Under the pieces are notes generated by a model, which did not search any database, was not told where the DNA came from, and saw nothing but the letters and a program-made list of their open reading frames with translations. This document shows positions 1 to 11,901 of a stretch of DNA of 64,000 nucleotides, in pieces; the first letter of the stretch is position 1; each line of letters begins with the position of its first letter. The stretch lies in contig OY856409.1 in assembly GCA_963693085.1 (NCBI GenBank), positions 1,615,057,711 through 1,615,121,710 on the forward strand, in the 5' to 3' direction. Position numbers and translations under genes: made by a program. The stretch comes from Alisma plantago-aquatica. Its lineage: Eukaryota > Streptophyta > Magnoliopsida > Alismatales > Alismataceae.

Positions 1-1729
1 CCTTTATCTTATCTAATACTTGTCATGTGAAGGTGGAAGTTGCAAAGTTATGTCCTCTTTGGCTAGGACAAGTTCAGTCCCAAACATTACTAAGATTTTG
101 GCAGTCTACTTATAATATATATGATTCCTTCCTAAAACAACATCCCCCCTCTCTTTTAGTCATATTGCAAAAATAATTGTGTGCTAGTTTTCATGTGATC
201 CTTTGAGACCGTTTCTGGATGATGGTTGACCATAGATAAATTATATAACACTTGATCACTTTCTTGACGATCATCAACTAACAATTGCTCACTAATTTTT
301 TGGGCAGTATCTATTTCCTTTCTATTCTTTTACCCAACTTAGTGTACTACATGATAATCCCTCAATATGTTTTTTCAACAGATTATTTACTTTTATGAGT
401 ATTCATGATCTAGTGAGCAGAAGGCATTGATCTAGGAACATTGGTTAGAACTCAAACTTCGGTCATAAGGTATTAATAGATAATCAATTATATATAAGAT
501 GTTGTAGTTATGCTCTTGGATATAGTCAGACATACCTTGCATGGGTGTTTTGGATTGTTAGGATGACTCCATAGTTCATATTATGTCTCTGTCACAGCTG
601 CAATTTTAAGTGAGTAGATGGTTAAAATAATAAGTAGAGGAACCCAAACTGCACCTGTGAATACCAACGTGCACCCTACAACTAACTATGGACATTATCT
701 AGTGGCCAACAATGTCCTATACCAATGTGGTCAATCCCAAAGCACCTCTTAACAGGGGTTTTCTTCTCCAGTCTTGGCTTAGTCTGATAGAGTTAAATAT
801 GCTATCTTTCCCTCACAGAATAATTAAATGATTCATTCATGACCTTGGCAGATGATTATGCACATGCCTTCATCTTTCTCTTTGACTCATTTAGTATTTT
901 GAGACCTCCAGTTTTCTGAGATTATTAACTGAAGTTTATCTCAAGCAAATAAACTCTCTTATTCTATATTTATGTTATTGTTGATTCTGTCTTTTTTCAT
1001 GGCTGTTCTGATCTTGACTTATATGTTGTTGGCTATCTATATGTATCGACTTCTGTGTATGGATGCTCTGAGTTAGGTTTCAAGTGTCGTTATGATTAAG
1101 GAATTTATGCTCACTATGGATTGATGACTTCATGAAGTAGATGAATGTTTCATATTAATCTAATCAAGATCTTATTCATAGCTTGGCAAATGGTCCTTGA
1201 GATTCTTTCTTCTATTTAGTTGGCTTGGTTATGGTGGCATAAGGCCCTTCAAGACTTCTAAACTGGTACTAGTCACTAGAATCAGTCTTCTAGTTTTTGT
1301 AAGCTCTATGCAATGTCATGAATGCTCATGGGTTTCTAGTTTCTTTCCCAAGTTGACCTGCTTGTATGTTTTGCCTATAGTTGTTAGAGTTGCAAGCCTT
1401 TTGATTCTCATAGTAAGCATTTGGCTACTGGCTTTTGGAGCTGCAAAGGTGCTCTTGCACTGTCAATGTCATTGGGGACTTGTTGTTCGGTGAGTTGGGA
1501 GCCATCGTAGCGGCCTAACACATGATGGAGCTTCTCCCAGTGTATAGATCCTCCTCAGACCCATAGCACATGATGGCTTCACTGATTTTTGCCTCATGTT
1601 AGGTTAAGAAGGAAGTCACTGTCTACCACCAACTCATATGCAATTGTTGCAATGCTTGCAAGAATCATCTTCGAGCTACCGTCTTTCTTTACAATGATTT
1701 TTATTCTGAAATTTTGATGGAAGGACGTG
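1..1729. other. AT-rich non-coding DNA left of gypsy element 1
   Basis: I see no recognisable gene. A 98-codon open frame at 1197-1493 matches no family I know and has no support as a gene. The stretch is continuous with 7380 onward once the gypsy insertion is removed, because the 5-bp target duplication joins them. It is therefore probably the left part of the same segment that carries the captured gene fragments at 9.7-15 kb. No CACTA left terminus is visible here. Confidence 0.5.
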
Positions 1730-2984
1730 TGTCACACCCCTTAATTCTTAAGGAGACAAGGCAGTGAGGTTTGCCCCACCTCACTTCAGCCTTACACGAA
1801 ATTCCTCTAAGGGACTTAGAGAAATCAACCCAGGAAGGGACTAGAGTCAGCTCACAATAGAATGAACAAAGAAGGATGTCGGAGAAATGTTACTCTTTAT
1901 TACTTCTCAAAGTAATGTACAAAACTTACATGGGACTTAACACAAAACTAAGGTTGATTCAATTCCCCAATTGAATCGGCACACAAGTGATTCCCCCAAA
2001 TGCACCTTCACAATCCTTGCCTTAGTGGCTCCTTGGATCGATCCCCACCGATCCTCCTTGATTGCAGGTTGCGCCTTTTCCCTCTGTTACGCTCTGTCTT
2101 GTTGTGAAGTGTTATTGTCTTCCTTGCTTTTCCCAAGTCCCCTTTTATACAAGTGTTGCGCGGGGCAGTTGTGCTCCTGGGCAGTTAGAGGGGTGCACGC
2201 CAGTTCCAACGGTACCCGGGGCGCCTCCTAACTCCCAAGGAAACTCCCTATAATGCTATCCCAGTGTAGAGGCAGTTTCTGGAGCGGTTAAGTCTTTTTC
2301 TCGGCCGAAGGGGCGCCTCCCCTTGGCACGCTCCCACGTTCTCCACTAGTTTGCTGACGAGCGTCGCTTCCCTTGGAGCAGTCTCCCGCTGTCTCCTTTG
2401 CAATGGTCGTGTTCGTCCCACGATCCCGCGTCGTTGTCTATTCGCACCGGTTCGCTGAGTTCCCAAGTCTGGGCAGTAGCTGCGCACTCCGTCCACGTCC
2501 CTCGGTCTCAACCTCCATGTGCCCACATTTGCAATGTGGCGCTTGGTCCGTTCGCATGCTGGTCCTCCTCACGGTCCTCGCGCGGTCCGATCCTTTGACT
2601 CGTCCATGAGTCAAGTGTGTTGCTAGCTTTGAGCTTGCTCGCAAGTCGTCTTGGCAGAATGCTTCTCCCCAAGCTAAGTCCTTGGCCGTCTGAGCTACAC
2701 GCCTCGTCGTCCAAGCTAGAGTGAGCTAAGCCGAGCTCGCTCTATTGCCATCGAGCTGTGCTGAGCTGAAACTGAGCTAGCGAGCGGGTCAATCGAGTTG
2801 AACGGTGCACCGTCAAGCTGCACGAGTGCTGACTGAGCTGGAGTTGAGCTAAGCTGAGCTCACTCCTTCCTCTTTGAGTTGAACCGAGCTAGATGCACTC
2901 CATATGAGCTAGGCCGAGCTTCCCCTGAGCTAGCCTTAGCTCCTCCTTAGTTGTTTCCAGACTTAGGAGCTTGGAGGGGTTACA
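1730..2984 (-). repeat. Left (3') LTR of gypsy element 1
   Basis: This is the 1255-bp 3' LTR of the - strand element. It aligns along its length with 6192-7374 with scattered substitutions and small gaps. The segment 2700-2960 is rich in GAGCT-type motifs, and 2280-2640 is GC-rich. Open frames in it (for example 2248-2526 and 2373-2609) are by-products of GC content and recur in the other LTR. Confidence 0.92.
2142..2149 (-). promoter_or_regulatory. TATA box in left LTR of gypsy 1
   Basis: TATAAAAG on the - strand is followed by GC-rich sequence. The same site is conserved in the other LTR at 6532-6539. Its place and orientation fit the LTR core promoter. This is inferred from motif and conservation only. 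Confidence 0.5.
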
Positions 2985-2998
2985 AGCCCTCCCCCACT
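2985..2998 (-). other. Polypurine tract of gypsy element 1
   Basis: On the - strand this reads AGTGGGGGAGGGCT and directly abuts the 3' LTR. This is the expected place of the plus-strand priming purine tract in an LTR retrotransposon. Confidence 0.8.
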
Positions 2999-5117
2999 GA
3001 AGTTGATGTCGCCCCTGAGAGCATGGGCCTCCATAGAAGTCCCTTAGCCAAAATATTTATGTACTTACTCCCCTTGAGAAGTACTGATCACTCGGAAACT
3101 TCTCCCTTTGATGCATCCATCTGAACTCGGGGAAGAGATGCCTCCATCGCCCTACGATGCTCCTCCTTAGATCAAGTCAGAATCCTCCCACTGTGCACAC
3201 GAATTCTTGCCATCCGAGGTCTCCATTGAGGTTAGGCACTTCGAGCCGAACTATCCGCCTGATAGTTGGTGATCTGGTTGATTAAGAGATGAGGCGACTT
3301 GAAACGGCTTGATGTTGATGGATACTCAAACCAACTCACTCCCGAGAAGGTTCCCACCTGAGCCATGCGCTAGGCCTTTGTGCCGCTTGCTGCCGATAGT
3401 ATCCCATTGAGGTATTTGGACTACAGATTCCACCTCCGACCTATGTCTCCCTGACGCGGTCCAAATGTCCGTCGTGACTCCATCTACTGCTGAAAAGGCT
3501 CCAACAGTCAAGTTTCCTCAGCTTAAAGTATATGGCTGCCTCATGCTGGATGCTGAGGGGCAAGAGTCCTCCCTGACTCGAGCCCTATGGCTAAGTCCCT
3601 GGATCTTGGGTCCCTCGCCCTTGGCCATTCCCTGAAGATCACTAGCCACTTGTATAGATTGTCGTTGTAGTCCACCTTGGGCATTATCAAGAAAATAAGC
3701 CCTTGTAGCGGATGTCTACCATTTCCAAGAAGGCGTCGCTGCCCGACCTACTGAGTGTGATGCCTCTTACATCCTCTCTACGTTTTAGGTTGAAAAGTGA
3801 TTTTTGGACCCCCATCCAAGTCTTCATTCTGCTCATGGAAGAAGGTTGTTTCGTAGGCAAGGAGTCCCTTCCATTGTGGCAAAGGATTCTCCCTTGTCTT
3901 TCCTGGAAACAGACATCTCATACCTGCTCCAGGTGATGAGTACCTCTGGAAAAACTCATCATCTGACAACACGAGTCATCACCCCTGATGACCAACTCAA
4001 GGACTACAACTGTGCATGGAGTACCCCTACTCTAGCACTTATACTTTTGTGGGAGAAAGATGCAAGACTCCACCGGACTTGGACTATTCCCCCTTTATAC
4101 TCACTTGGACAGAGTGAGCGGTTACTACCCTTAGTAACCTAGAGGTCGAGACACCCCTAGTCTCCCTCTTTACTTATTCTCAGACTGATACCTCAAACTA
4201 CGTCATTGTCCCAACAATAACGCTTGTCAATCAGGAAGGCAAAATAATGAATGGTCGAGGACCTACTCGAACAAAGTATAATAATCCTTATTCCATTCAT
4301 TCGTAAAGTTGGTTGTACATTGAGTTTGGTGGACTCTACAAAGTTACACATGCATGTTTTCCCATATGCAGGTGACGTCCCAAAGTACAACTCCCACAAC
4401 TTACATTTTTGACTACCCTAACTGACTAGGAACGCCAAACCACTTGGGTCCACTTGATTTTTGAGAAATGATTACTTCCCTTTTTACAATCAGTCAGTCC
4501 TTCATTTGGCGGCACCATCAGTAGTGTTGCCGTTGCGGAACGCTGCTCCCCAGCGGCGTTTCCTCCAGTTCGAATCCTTATTGTTGTCGGCCGGAACAGT
4601 TATTGCCCCCAATAACCTGTGTGCGGGGTCACATCCCCTTGCTTGCTGCCAGCACATAGTAGAGTCACCCACGTTGCACGCCTCTCCTCTGTGTGCGAGT
4701 CCTTCCTTCAAGCATCGCAGACGGTTGTTGCTTTTTCCACCAACTGCCATTGGCAGTTATCTGGTCATGGCCCGGTTCCCTCCCTGGAACCGTTGCGCCT
4801 AGTCACGACCTCGTGGCCGGAGCCGCTCAATCATCGGTGAGGACGATCAGGGATGAAGGGGTCCCTCCCACAACATCTGTTTCCTCCTTAACCGCCACGT
4901 GACTCACGATTGTCGCGGGGGACAACCGAGCCCTCTTGCTTGTTCGGTTGACATCGATTGACATACCTTCATGGTACCAATCGTTCTGGGACTCCTCCCA
5001 TTAGGATTCTGCCTCGACAATCTCAAGATACTATTGCACTTGGACAGGTGACAGTTGTTCGATTGGGGTTGACAGAACTTGTCCCCAATCTTTCTCGGAG
5101 ATCATGGCGTTGAGGTA
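2999..5117 (-). other. Gypsy 1 interior without recognisable pol
   Basis: About 2.1 kb lies between the gag remnant and the purine tract, where a complete element would have protease, reverse transcriptase, RNase H and integrase. I cannot find any of their motifs in the - strand frames. Several open frames of 60-110 codons occur on both strands (for example 3804-4142 and 4461-4802) but match no family I know. This is either heavily decayed pol or unrelated filler. Confidence 0.5.
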
Positions 5118-6139
5118 CTATAAGGGGGAAACCCACGAGGGTTCCTCCTCACTTGGCTCGAACATAAGGGCAGAAAGCTTCTCCTTCTGAGGGCACTCTG
5201 CCATTCGGTGCGGTCCTCCACATAGGAAGCATCCGGATGGTTTCTTCTTGTCATTGTGGTCGGCCGGCTTGGATGTGCCTTCTCCAAACTTGCCTTTTCC
5301 TTTGTCCTTCTCTCCATTGCCTTTACCTCCAGGGTCCTTCCCTTTTGGCTCTTTCTCAGTGTTGTTGGAACATAAATCCAACAGGGCATCAACAATGGCC
5401 ATTGCGCCTTGGATGTCCTTCACTCCTTGGCATCGCAACTCTAGTTGAGCCCACTCCTTGAGTCCATACGTGAAGTTGTAGAGTTTGTCGGCTTCAGACA
5501 TATCCTTCACATCCAACAGAAGGGATGAGAAAGACTTCACATAGTCATGCACCGTACCTGTTTGCTTGAGGTGTCTGATCGCATCCCTTGCGGTCCAGGC
5601 AGTGTTCTAGGGAGAAACGCCTCTCGTATCTCCTTGGAGAACTCACCCCAAGTGTCAATGGTCAGACGGCTGTTGTCTTTTGTTCTAGTTCTCCACCAAC
5701 GTTTGGCATCCCCCATGAGGTACATGGAGGCCAGCGTCGTCTTCTCTCGATCAGATGTGCGCAGGGCTCAAAAGTAGTGGTCTAGATCCCACAAGAAATT
5801 CTCCACCTCCTTGGCATTGTGTACACCCGTGAATGCCTTAGGTTCTAGAACCTTGGGCGGTTTGGGGGTGTTGCCACTCCCGACGGGCTGATGGACCATC
5901 TGTAACTCCTCCCTCAGTTGGGCGATGTCCGCAACCATTTCCTCTAGAGTCTGGCTGATCGGTTGCATGGCAGTTGCAATCTGAGAGGCGACCGTTTGGT
6001 CTGACTCGGACGAGTCGGCGCCTTCAACTCCTTGCACCCGTTGTGCCAGTTCGAGTAACTTCTTGTTGAGTCGTTACGCTAACTCCTCTAGTGTTGTGAC
6101 TCATTCTCGCGTCCTGATATGTTCTTCTTTTCCGGCCAT
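5118..6139 (-). pseudogene. gag: Broken gag of gypsy element 1
   Basis: This is a retrotransposon capsid/nucleocapsid gene, read leftward from an ATG at 6137-6139. A capsid-type segment contains KPPKVLEPKAFTG, MYLMGDAKRWWRTRTKD and VKSFSSLLLDVKDMSEADKL. A lysine/glycine-rich basic stretch follows, then a zinc knuckle CFLCGGPHRMAEC near 5200. These match the gag of a common plant gypsy family. The frame has an in-frame stop near 6070 and a shift near 5550, so no full-length protein could be made. The primer-binding site lies 38 bp upstream. Confidence 0.88.
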
Positions 6140-6177
6140 GGCGAATGTGGAAGAAAGAACCTGCTCTGAGGCACTTT

Positions 6178-6189
6178 GCTCTGATACCA
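6178..6189 (-). other. Primer-binding site (tRNA-iMet) of gypsy 1
   Basis: On the - strand it reads TGGTATCAGAGC, the standard complement of the 3' end of plant initiator tRNA-Met. It is 2 bp inside the 5' LTR border at 6192. Confidence 0.93.
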
Positions 6190-6191
6190 CT

Positions 6192-7374
6192 TGTCACACG
6201 CCTTAATTCTTAAGGATGTGAGACAGTGAGGTTTGCCCCACCTCACTTCAGCCTTACACGAAATTCCTCTAAGGGACTTAGAGAAATCAACCCAGGAAGG
6301 GATAAGAGTCGGCTCACAGTAGAATGAACAAAGAAGGATGTCAGAGAACTATGACTCTTTATTACTTCTTAAAGTAATGTACAAAACTTACACGAGACTT
6401 AACACAAAACTGAGGTTGATCCTTGGATTGATCCCCACTGATCCTCCTTGATTGCAGGTTGTGCCTTTTCCCTCTATTACGCTCCATCTTGTTGTGAAGT
6501 GTTGTTGTCTTCCTTGCTTTGCCCAAGTCCCCTTTTATACAAGTGTTGCGCAGGTAGTTGTGTTCTTGGGCGGTTAGAGGGGTGCACGCTGGTTCCAACG
6601 ATACCCGGGGTGCCTCCTAACTCCCAAGGAAACTCCCTATAACGCTATCTGAGTGTAGAAGCAGTTGCTGGAGCGGTTAAGTCTTTTGCCCGACCGAACG
6701 GGCGCCTCCCCTTGGCACGCTCCCACGTTCGCTCCTAGTTCGCTGAAGAGCGTCGCTTCCCTTGGAGCAGTCTCGCACTGTCTCCTTTGCAACGGTCGTG
6801 TTCGTCCCACGATCCCGCATCGTGCTCTATTCGTGCCGGTTTGCTAAGTTCTCAAGTCTGGGCGGTAGTTGCGCACTCCTTCCGCGGCCCTCGGTCTCAA
6901 CCGCCATGTGCCCACATTTGCAACGCGACGCTTGGTCCGTCCGCCTGCTGCTCCTCCTCGCGGTCCTCGCACGGTCCGGTCCTTTGACTCGCCCATGAGT
7001 CAAGTGTTCTGCTAGCTTTGAGCTTGCTCGCGGGTCGTCTTGGCAGAATGCTTCTCCCTGAGCTAAGTCCTTGGTCGTCTGAGCTACACGCCTCATCGTC
7101 CAAGCTAGAGTGAGCTAAGATGAGCTCACTCTATTGCCATCGAGATGCGCCGAGCTGAAACTGGGCTAGCGAGCGGGTCAGTCGAGCTGAACGATGCACC
7201 GTCGAGCTGCACGTGTGCTGACTGAGCTGGAGTTGAGCTAAGCCGAGCTCACTCCTTCCTCTTTGAGCTGAACTAAGCTGGATGTAGCTCCATATGAGCT
7301 AGGTCGAGCTTCCCCTGAGCTAGCCTTAGCTCCTCCTTAGCTGTTTCTGGACTTAGGAGCTTGGAGGGGTTACA
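6192..7374 (-). repeat. Right (5') LTR of gypsy element 1
   Basis: This is the 1183-bp 5' LTR, collinear with 1730-2984, with a net length difference of 72 bp. The GAGCT-rich block is repeated at 7090-7350. The number of substitutions visible by eye suggests a moderately old insertion. Confidence 0.92.
6532..6539 (-). promoter_or_regulatory. TATA box in right LTR of gypsy 1
   Basis: TATAAAAG on the - strand in the 5' LTR, identical to the copy at 2142-2149. As the 5' LTR copy it would drive the genomic transcript leftward. Confidence 0.5.
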
Positions 7375-9718
7375 ACGTGATATCCCTTCTTCTGGGGTGT
7401 CATAATGATTGTAATTTGTCAAAGTTACCGCATTTAGGTATTGTTCATCTTCTCTAGTTGAATTCAAAACTTCTAGAACTTACATGCATTGCTTGTTATT
7501 TCTAGTTTAATATGTAAATTACAAGCCTAGTTACATATTAGAACAAGAAGTTCTTATATGCAGTTCTAGGTAACATGCATAAACAAAGCTTTAGTCAACA
7601 TTCATGTAAGTAGAGGCAGCATTAGGCTGACATGTAGCTTTAATTTCTGGTCTTTTGTCGTTCATTTAAGGTTGTATAAATTATGTTGGTTAGATTGTCC
7701 ACAGTTGGACATAGAAATCATAATTAATATTGTAATAACTCTCTACAGATTTCACATACTCTCTTTTTCATTTGAGCTGACACTCATCATAATCATTTAA
7801 ATGAATGTCAGATTATCATATCAATTGCCTTTGTGCATGTTATTCCATAATCTCTAATCAATTTATGGTGTTTCTTGAAGTGTTTGCTTTTCTATTTAAC
7901 TGTATTAGTCATTATTTTATTTAATGCTACCTACTAAGAAAGTCCATTTGTCTTTAGTCCCTAGTTATACAATAAATATATCTACAAATGCAGAGATGGA
8001 CGAATGTGGGAGTGTAAGTGGAAACTATCTAGTCATGAAATATTGCAAGAAAATTCAGATAACTCCACATGAGTGCACACATAATTGCAAGAAGATTCAG
8101 ATTGACTCCATTTAGAATAAATACACAAGCCTTAGGGAGATGTTTAGATTTATGACATCGGTGCTTCAGGTTTACTATATTTTTTACTATCTTAACTATC
8201 ATGTTAGTATTTTAGTTTGAACGGACTTTTATGTATGATGTCCAAATAGACATGGCGTCTACCACTCTGTAGTGTGAGGCAAGTCTTAGTAAATAAGTGC
8301 TAGATTGTCTAGTATATTTTGTTCACAATTACATACTACAGCTTTATACCATTGTCCATGTTGGTGTCCTCAAATATCCTTCACATCCAACAATTACCCT
8401 CAGTGTATATATAGGAAACTAAAATCAAGAGTAATAAAATGAATGCAGTTACACTAACATGATTTAATGCATTAAAAAAATAAGAATCAGAAGATTTAAG
8501 TGCAGTTTTTATCATGTTGTTACAAAAATAAGATTCTCATAAAATGTTGACCAGTATATGGATGTTCATGGACTCTCCAAAATTAAGATACTTTATGTGG
8601 AGGTTATTCTCTGATTAGATTCCCAAGAAAGCTGAGTATTTGATAAACATATTACTCAGACTCTGGTTGTTTCATCTATAACTCACCAAGAGAGACTGTC
8701 AACCATTCAATGCTTCACTGCACCTCTGATGAACCTATATGACTGTCAAAGAACCGTCAAAGTCTGACTCAAAACCTTCCGCAATAGAAGGGAGTTGTTA
8801 TCTTCAAGATTTTGTGGTCTCAACTGATATAAAGTGAAGAGGTGAGTTTTCACTCATCTATCTAGCACTATGTCAGTTCCTCTTCACCCAAACCTATGAT
8901 AGTTGAAGTTCGTTTTCTAATATGGGATACTTGAATATTGTTGGCCAACAAAAATTTCTTCACATTGTTGTGCATAATTATGCCATGGAAACCTTTATAT
9001 TGAAGCCTCTAGCTAAAGCATGTGGTAAAAGGAAGTGTTCCTTTCTGAAATTATTTACATATGGAAAAAGTGATGTTGCAGAACTTAGTCCCTTCTTTGC
9101 TTAAATGACACATTATTCTTCAATACAGCTTGTAACAAATGTTGCATGCTCTTGCCAGGCAACCAAGAGTGTTGCATGGAGGTGTATTCTGGTGATGTTT
9201 CATTCTGAAAAATATTGGATTGCTGGCTTATTGGCTGGGAATTGGTGCTTCATTTTACAAGCACACTTAAATAATCTTTACCATTTTGGGAACTCAGTGT
9301 AATGCCTTAATGATGGATTAATACTCAATTATCCTTACCCAATGTGTATAAGATAATGACATAAAGTGTTATATGGACTTTCTGCTTTTCACTCTACAAA
9401 TTGTTTTAATGCTGCATGGGCTTTCATTTCTTCACTTGTGGCGAGTCCTTAGAATAAAGCTACATAGTTAAACTTCCAATTAAAGTATCTAGCTTGGATT
9501 TTGATCTTTAAAAATTTTTCCCCTTTAGTATGCTTTTGGTCTAATGATTACTTCTTTCTAGGACTTTATTTGCTAAAAGGATCTTTGTTATGTCACAACA
9601 TCTTGTGGGGTTTGCTCCAAGTTAATGTCAGCATTTAGTAATGCGACAATGCTTATTCTTCTTGCAAAACTGATGTGTTTCTGAATGGTACGATGTTGTG
9701 TGGTTTTGTCTATTTCAG
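7375..9718. other. AT-rich non-coding DNA before the captured fragments
   Basis: After the ACGTG duplication (7375-7379) there are 2.3 kb with no recognisable coding sequence, tandem repeat or RNA gene. Short open frames at 7924, 8922 and 9105 match no family I know. If the gene-capturing CACTA reaches this far, this would be its interior or intron-like DNA taken up with the fragments. Confidence 0.45.
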
Positions 9719-9933
9719 CTAGCAAGGAAATATCACCCTGATGCGAATAAAGATGATGCTAAAGCTGATAATAAATTTTAGGATGTTTCACGTTCTTATG
9801 AGGTACTACTTGCTCATTTATGGTAATCTATACTCTTCGGAAAGTTTGGCGTATAGAGGGAAAGAATGACATTTCTTATTTTAATAACTAGGTACTCAAG
9901 GATGACTTAAGGAGGCAATGAAGATCAGTATAG
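9719..9933 (+). pseudogene. Captured DnaJ-domain exons
   Basis: Exon 9719-9802 follows TTTCAG and precedes GTACTA. It encodes LARKYHPDANKDDAKADNKF, then a TAG in place of Gln, then DVSRSYE. This is helix II of a J domain with the HPD motif and helix III. A second exon from 9892 follows an AG and begins VLKDDLRRQ, then meets a stop and a frameshift before the expected end of the domain. Sequence and intron place resemble organellar/GFA2-type DnaJ proteins, which stimulate Hsp70 ATPase. Upstream exons and the Gly/Phe and zinc regions are absent. It is a genomic fragment, not a retrocopy, because introns are kept. Confidence 0.85.
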
Positions 9934-11901
9934 GAAAAAAAGAGGATAAGAATACCAAGAAGGTAAAAAACCAATCAAGGTGGAAGATGAGGATGTGGTG
10001 GATGATGAGAAAATCATTATAAGTAAGAAGATTTATAATCACGTTTTCCATTTTTTGAGCACATCTCTTAGGTCTAATCACTCAATTCTATATACATTCA
10101 TCATCAAATGTGGCTTCTAGCATTTGGCTCAGATTAAACTTTGTAGTTGCAGTCCAATTTTCTCAATTAGGATGTACATCTAGAAGGTCAGTTAAAACTT
10201 CATGATAGAGTTTTTAAATCATATCTATATTTTGTTTCTAATGTTTCCCATCAATGCAATCAAAGTCTCTGGAATACATAGTTTGTGGGATGATCTCCTT
10301 GAAGCTCATTACTGTCATGTCTAAGCCAATTTATTTTCCTAGTACCTTTGACATTACATAATTTGGAGGGTACAAGGATCTGTTGTACATGATCTTGTTG
10401 TTTACTGATTCTATTATCTTCTAAAATTTTGATCTTGGTAAGGACTGGACTTGCTATTGGCATTGGCTAGAGTTTATCTAGCCCATCCATGAGTGCAGTA
10501 ACTACACTAAACTTTGGTATCTTTTAGGGTGCTTAACAGTCTTTATGACTGGTATTAAGTCAATTCTAATATCAAGTTTGATGGAATATATTAATTAGTT
10601 CACATTTTTAAAATATGAAATGATTCCAAGTACTTGCTCTATTCTCTAATGTTACATTTACTCAAATCATTCATGCATATGGTACATGGTTGATGTGTTT
10701 GACAGTTTTATTTAGGAACTCAAATCTCAGCTATGCTCTAGGGTTAACATGTTCTCTATCTTCAAATGATAACTTGGGACAACTGCAATTATAGAGCTCA
10801 TCAACATGTCTAACAACCATGTATGAAGCTAAGATTTGATGTTGACCTTAATGGTGAATCAGTTGCATAAGTTGCTATCCTTAAAGTCTTCAGAGGTAAA
10901 ATCATTGTTCTTCCATTTAAATCTCTTGTAGGGAACTAGTATTTCTACATGGTTGAGTGTGAGGCTCTCATGTGAGGCCTCCAAATAGCCTCCAGACTGG
11001 GATTTATCTAAGTTCACATCGAGTCTGATGTTGTAAATTTTGTCCCTCAAAGACCAAGACCAAAGTCTTAGCCCTATCATGGGTATGCTTAATGAAATTA
11101 ATAAGACTAAAGATGAGGATGAATTGAGCATGGTGCATGGTGAGACAAATAAGACACAGACTGAGTGTGTAAGAAGTGGCAAGCAACCTTGAACAATTTG
11201 AGTATATTCTCCTTCCTCAATTTTTTTTATTCTTAGAATGTAATGGACATTTTCCCTCTACAGTATTCCACCCCATGCTGGAGCTGTAACTTCCAAAAGT
11301 CTTTTCTCATCTATTGGGATCCAAACACCTGTCTCATGGAGTTCTTATCAGATATAAAAATAGTGTTATTATTTCTTAATTCTGCAGAAATGTTCTGTTT
11401 CTAATTAATTGTGTTGCTAATGAGTGATGTTTCATTTTTTATAAATGTGAGTAACTTGAGTATATACATATTAACCAATGTTACTTTAATTTATCTAAAT
11501 GTCTGGGTACATTACTCATTACTCATTCCTCACCCGCAAGGCTCTTGAATCAAACTGTGGGTTGCTCATTTATTGTGGAGTTATGGTGTTGTTAAGTAAG
11601 TTATCTGCTCACTATTTATTGTGATGTTTGCATAGGTTTCACAAGACTAGAAATTGTGATTTAATTGGCGCCCACATCATTCTCCTACTGTGGAGATTTT
11701 CCTTGATGGATAAAATCTACTAAAGAGTTCTTTTGGTTCAGTCTTTGTTGCTAGTTGTTGCATATACTATTTCCCATCTGTAGGACATGCTACTTTATGA
11801 ACATCGTTATAAGGATCTCTACTATGGACACCTTTCTTAGTGCCTGCCCATGCCAATTTTGTAATGTGCATCTCTATTAATCTCTCTTGGCTATTTTGCA
11901 G
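9934..11901. other. Non-coding DNA between DnaJ and helicase fragments
   Basis: Two kilobases of AT-rich DNA. I see no further gene fragment, RNA gene or repeat. Minus-strand open frames at 10260-10463 and 10859-11182 match nothing I recognise. It may be intron or intergenic DNA captured with the flanking fragments. Confidence 0.4.

Larger units (their letters stand above)
1730..7374 (-). mobile_element. Gypsy-type LTR retrotransposon 1, gag only
   Basis: This is an LTR element in - orientation. Direct LTRs lie at 1730-2984 and 6192-7374, starting TGTCACAC and ending GGGTTACA on the + strand. An initiator-tRNA-Met primer site lies inside the right LTR and a purine tract inside the left LTR. 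The flanking 5-bp sequences at 1725-1729 and 7375-7379 are both ACGTG, a perfect target-site duplication, so both borders are certain. The 3.2-kb interior has a gag remnant but no recognisable reverse transcriptase, RNase H or integrase, so the element is a deletion derivative or non-autonomous form that relied on a relative. Confidence 0.93.

Noticed and set aside
1197..1493. 98-codon open frame with hydrophobic segments
   Set aside because: No family resemblance, no neighbours of a gene, and AT-rich DNA gives such hydrophobic frames by chance.
2248..2609. Overlapping open frames on both strands in the GC-rich part of the LTR
   Set aside because: They are Arg/Ser/Pro-rich, overlap on several frames and recur with changes in the other LTR, so they are by-products of composition.
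4461..4802. 113-codon open frame within gypsy 1
   Set aside because: No recognisable motif, an opposite-strand frame overlaps it, and it lies inside the retroelement interior.
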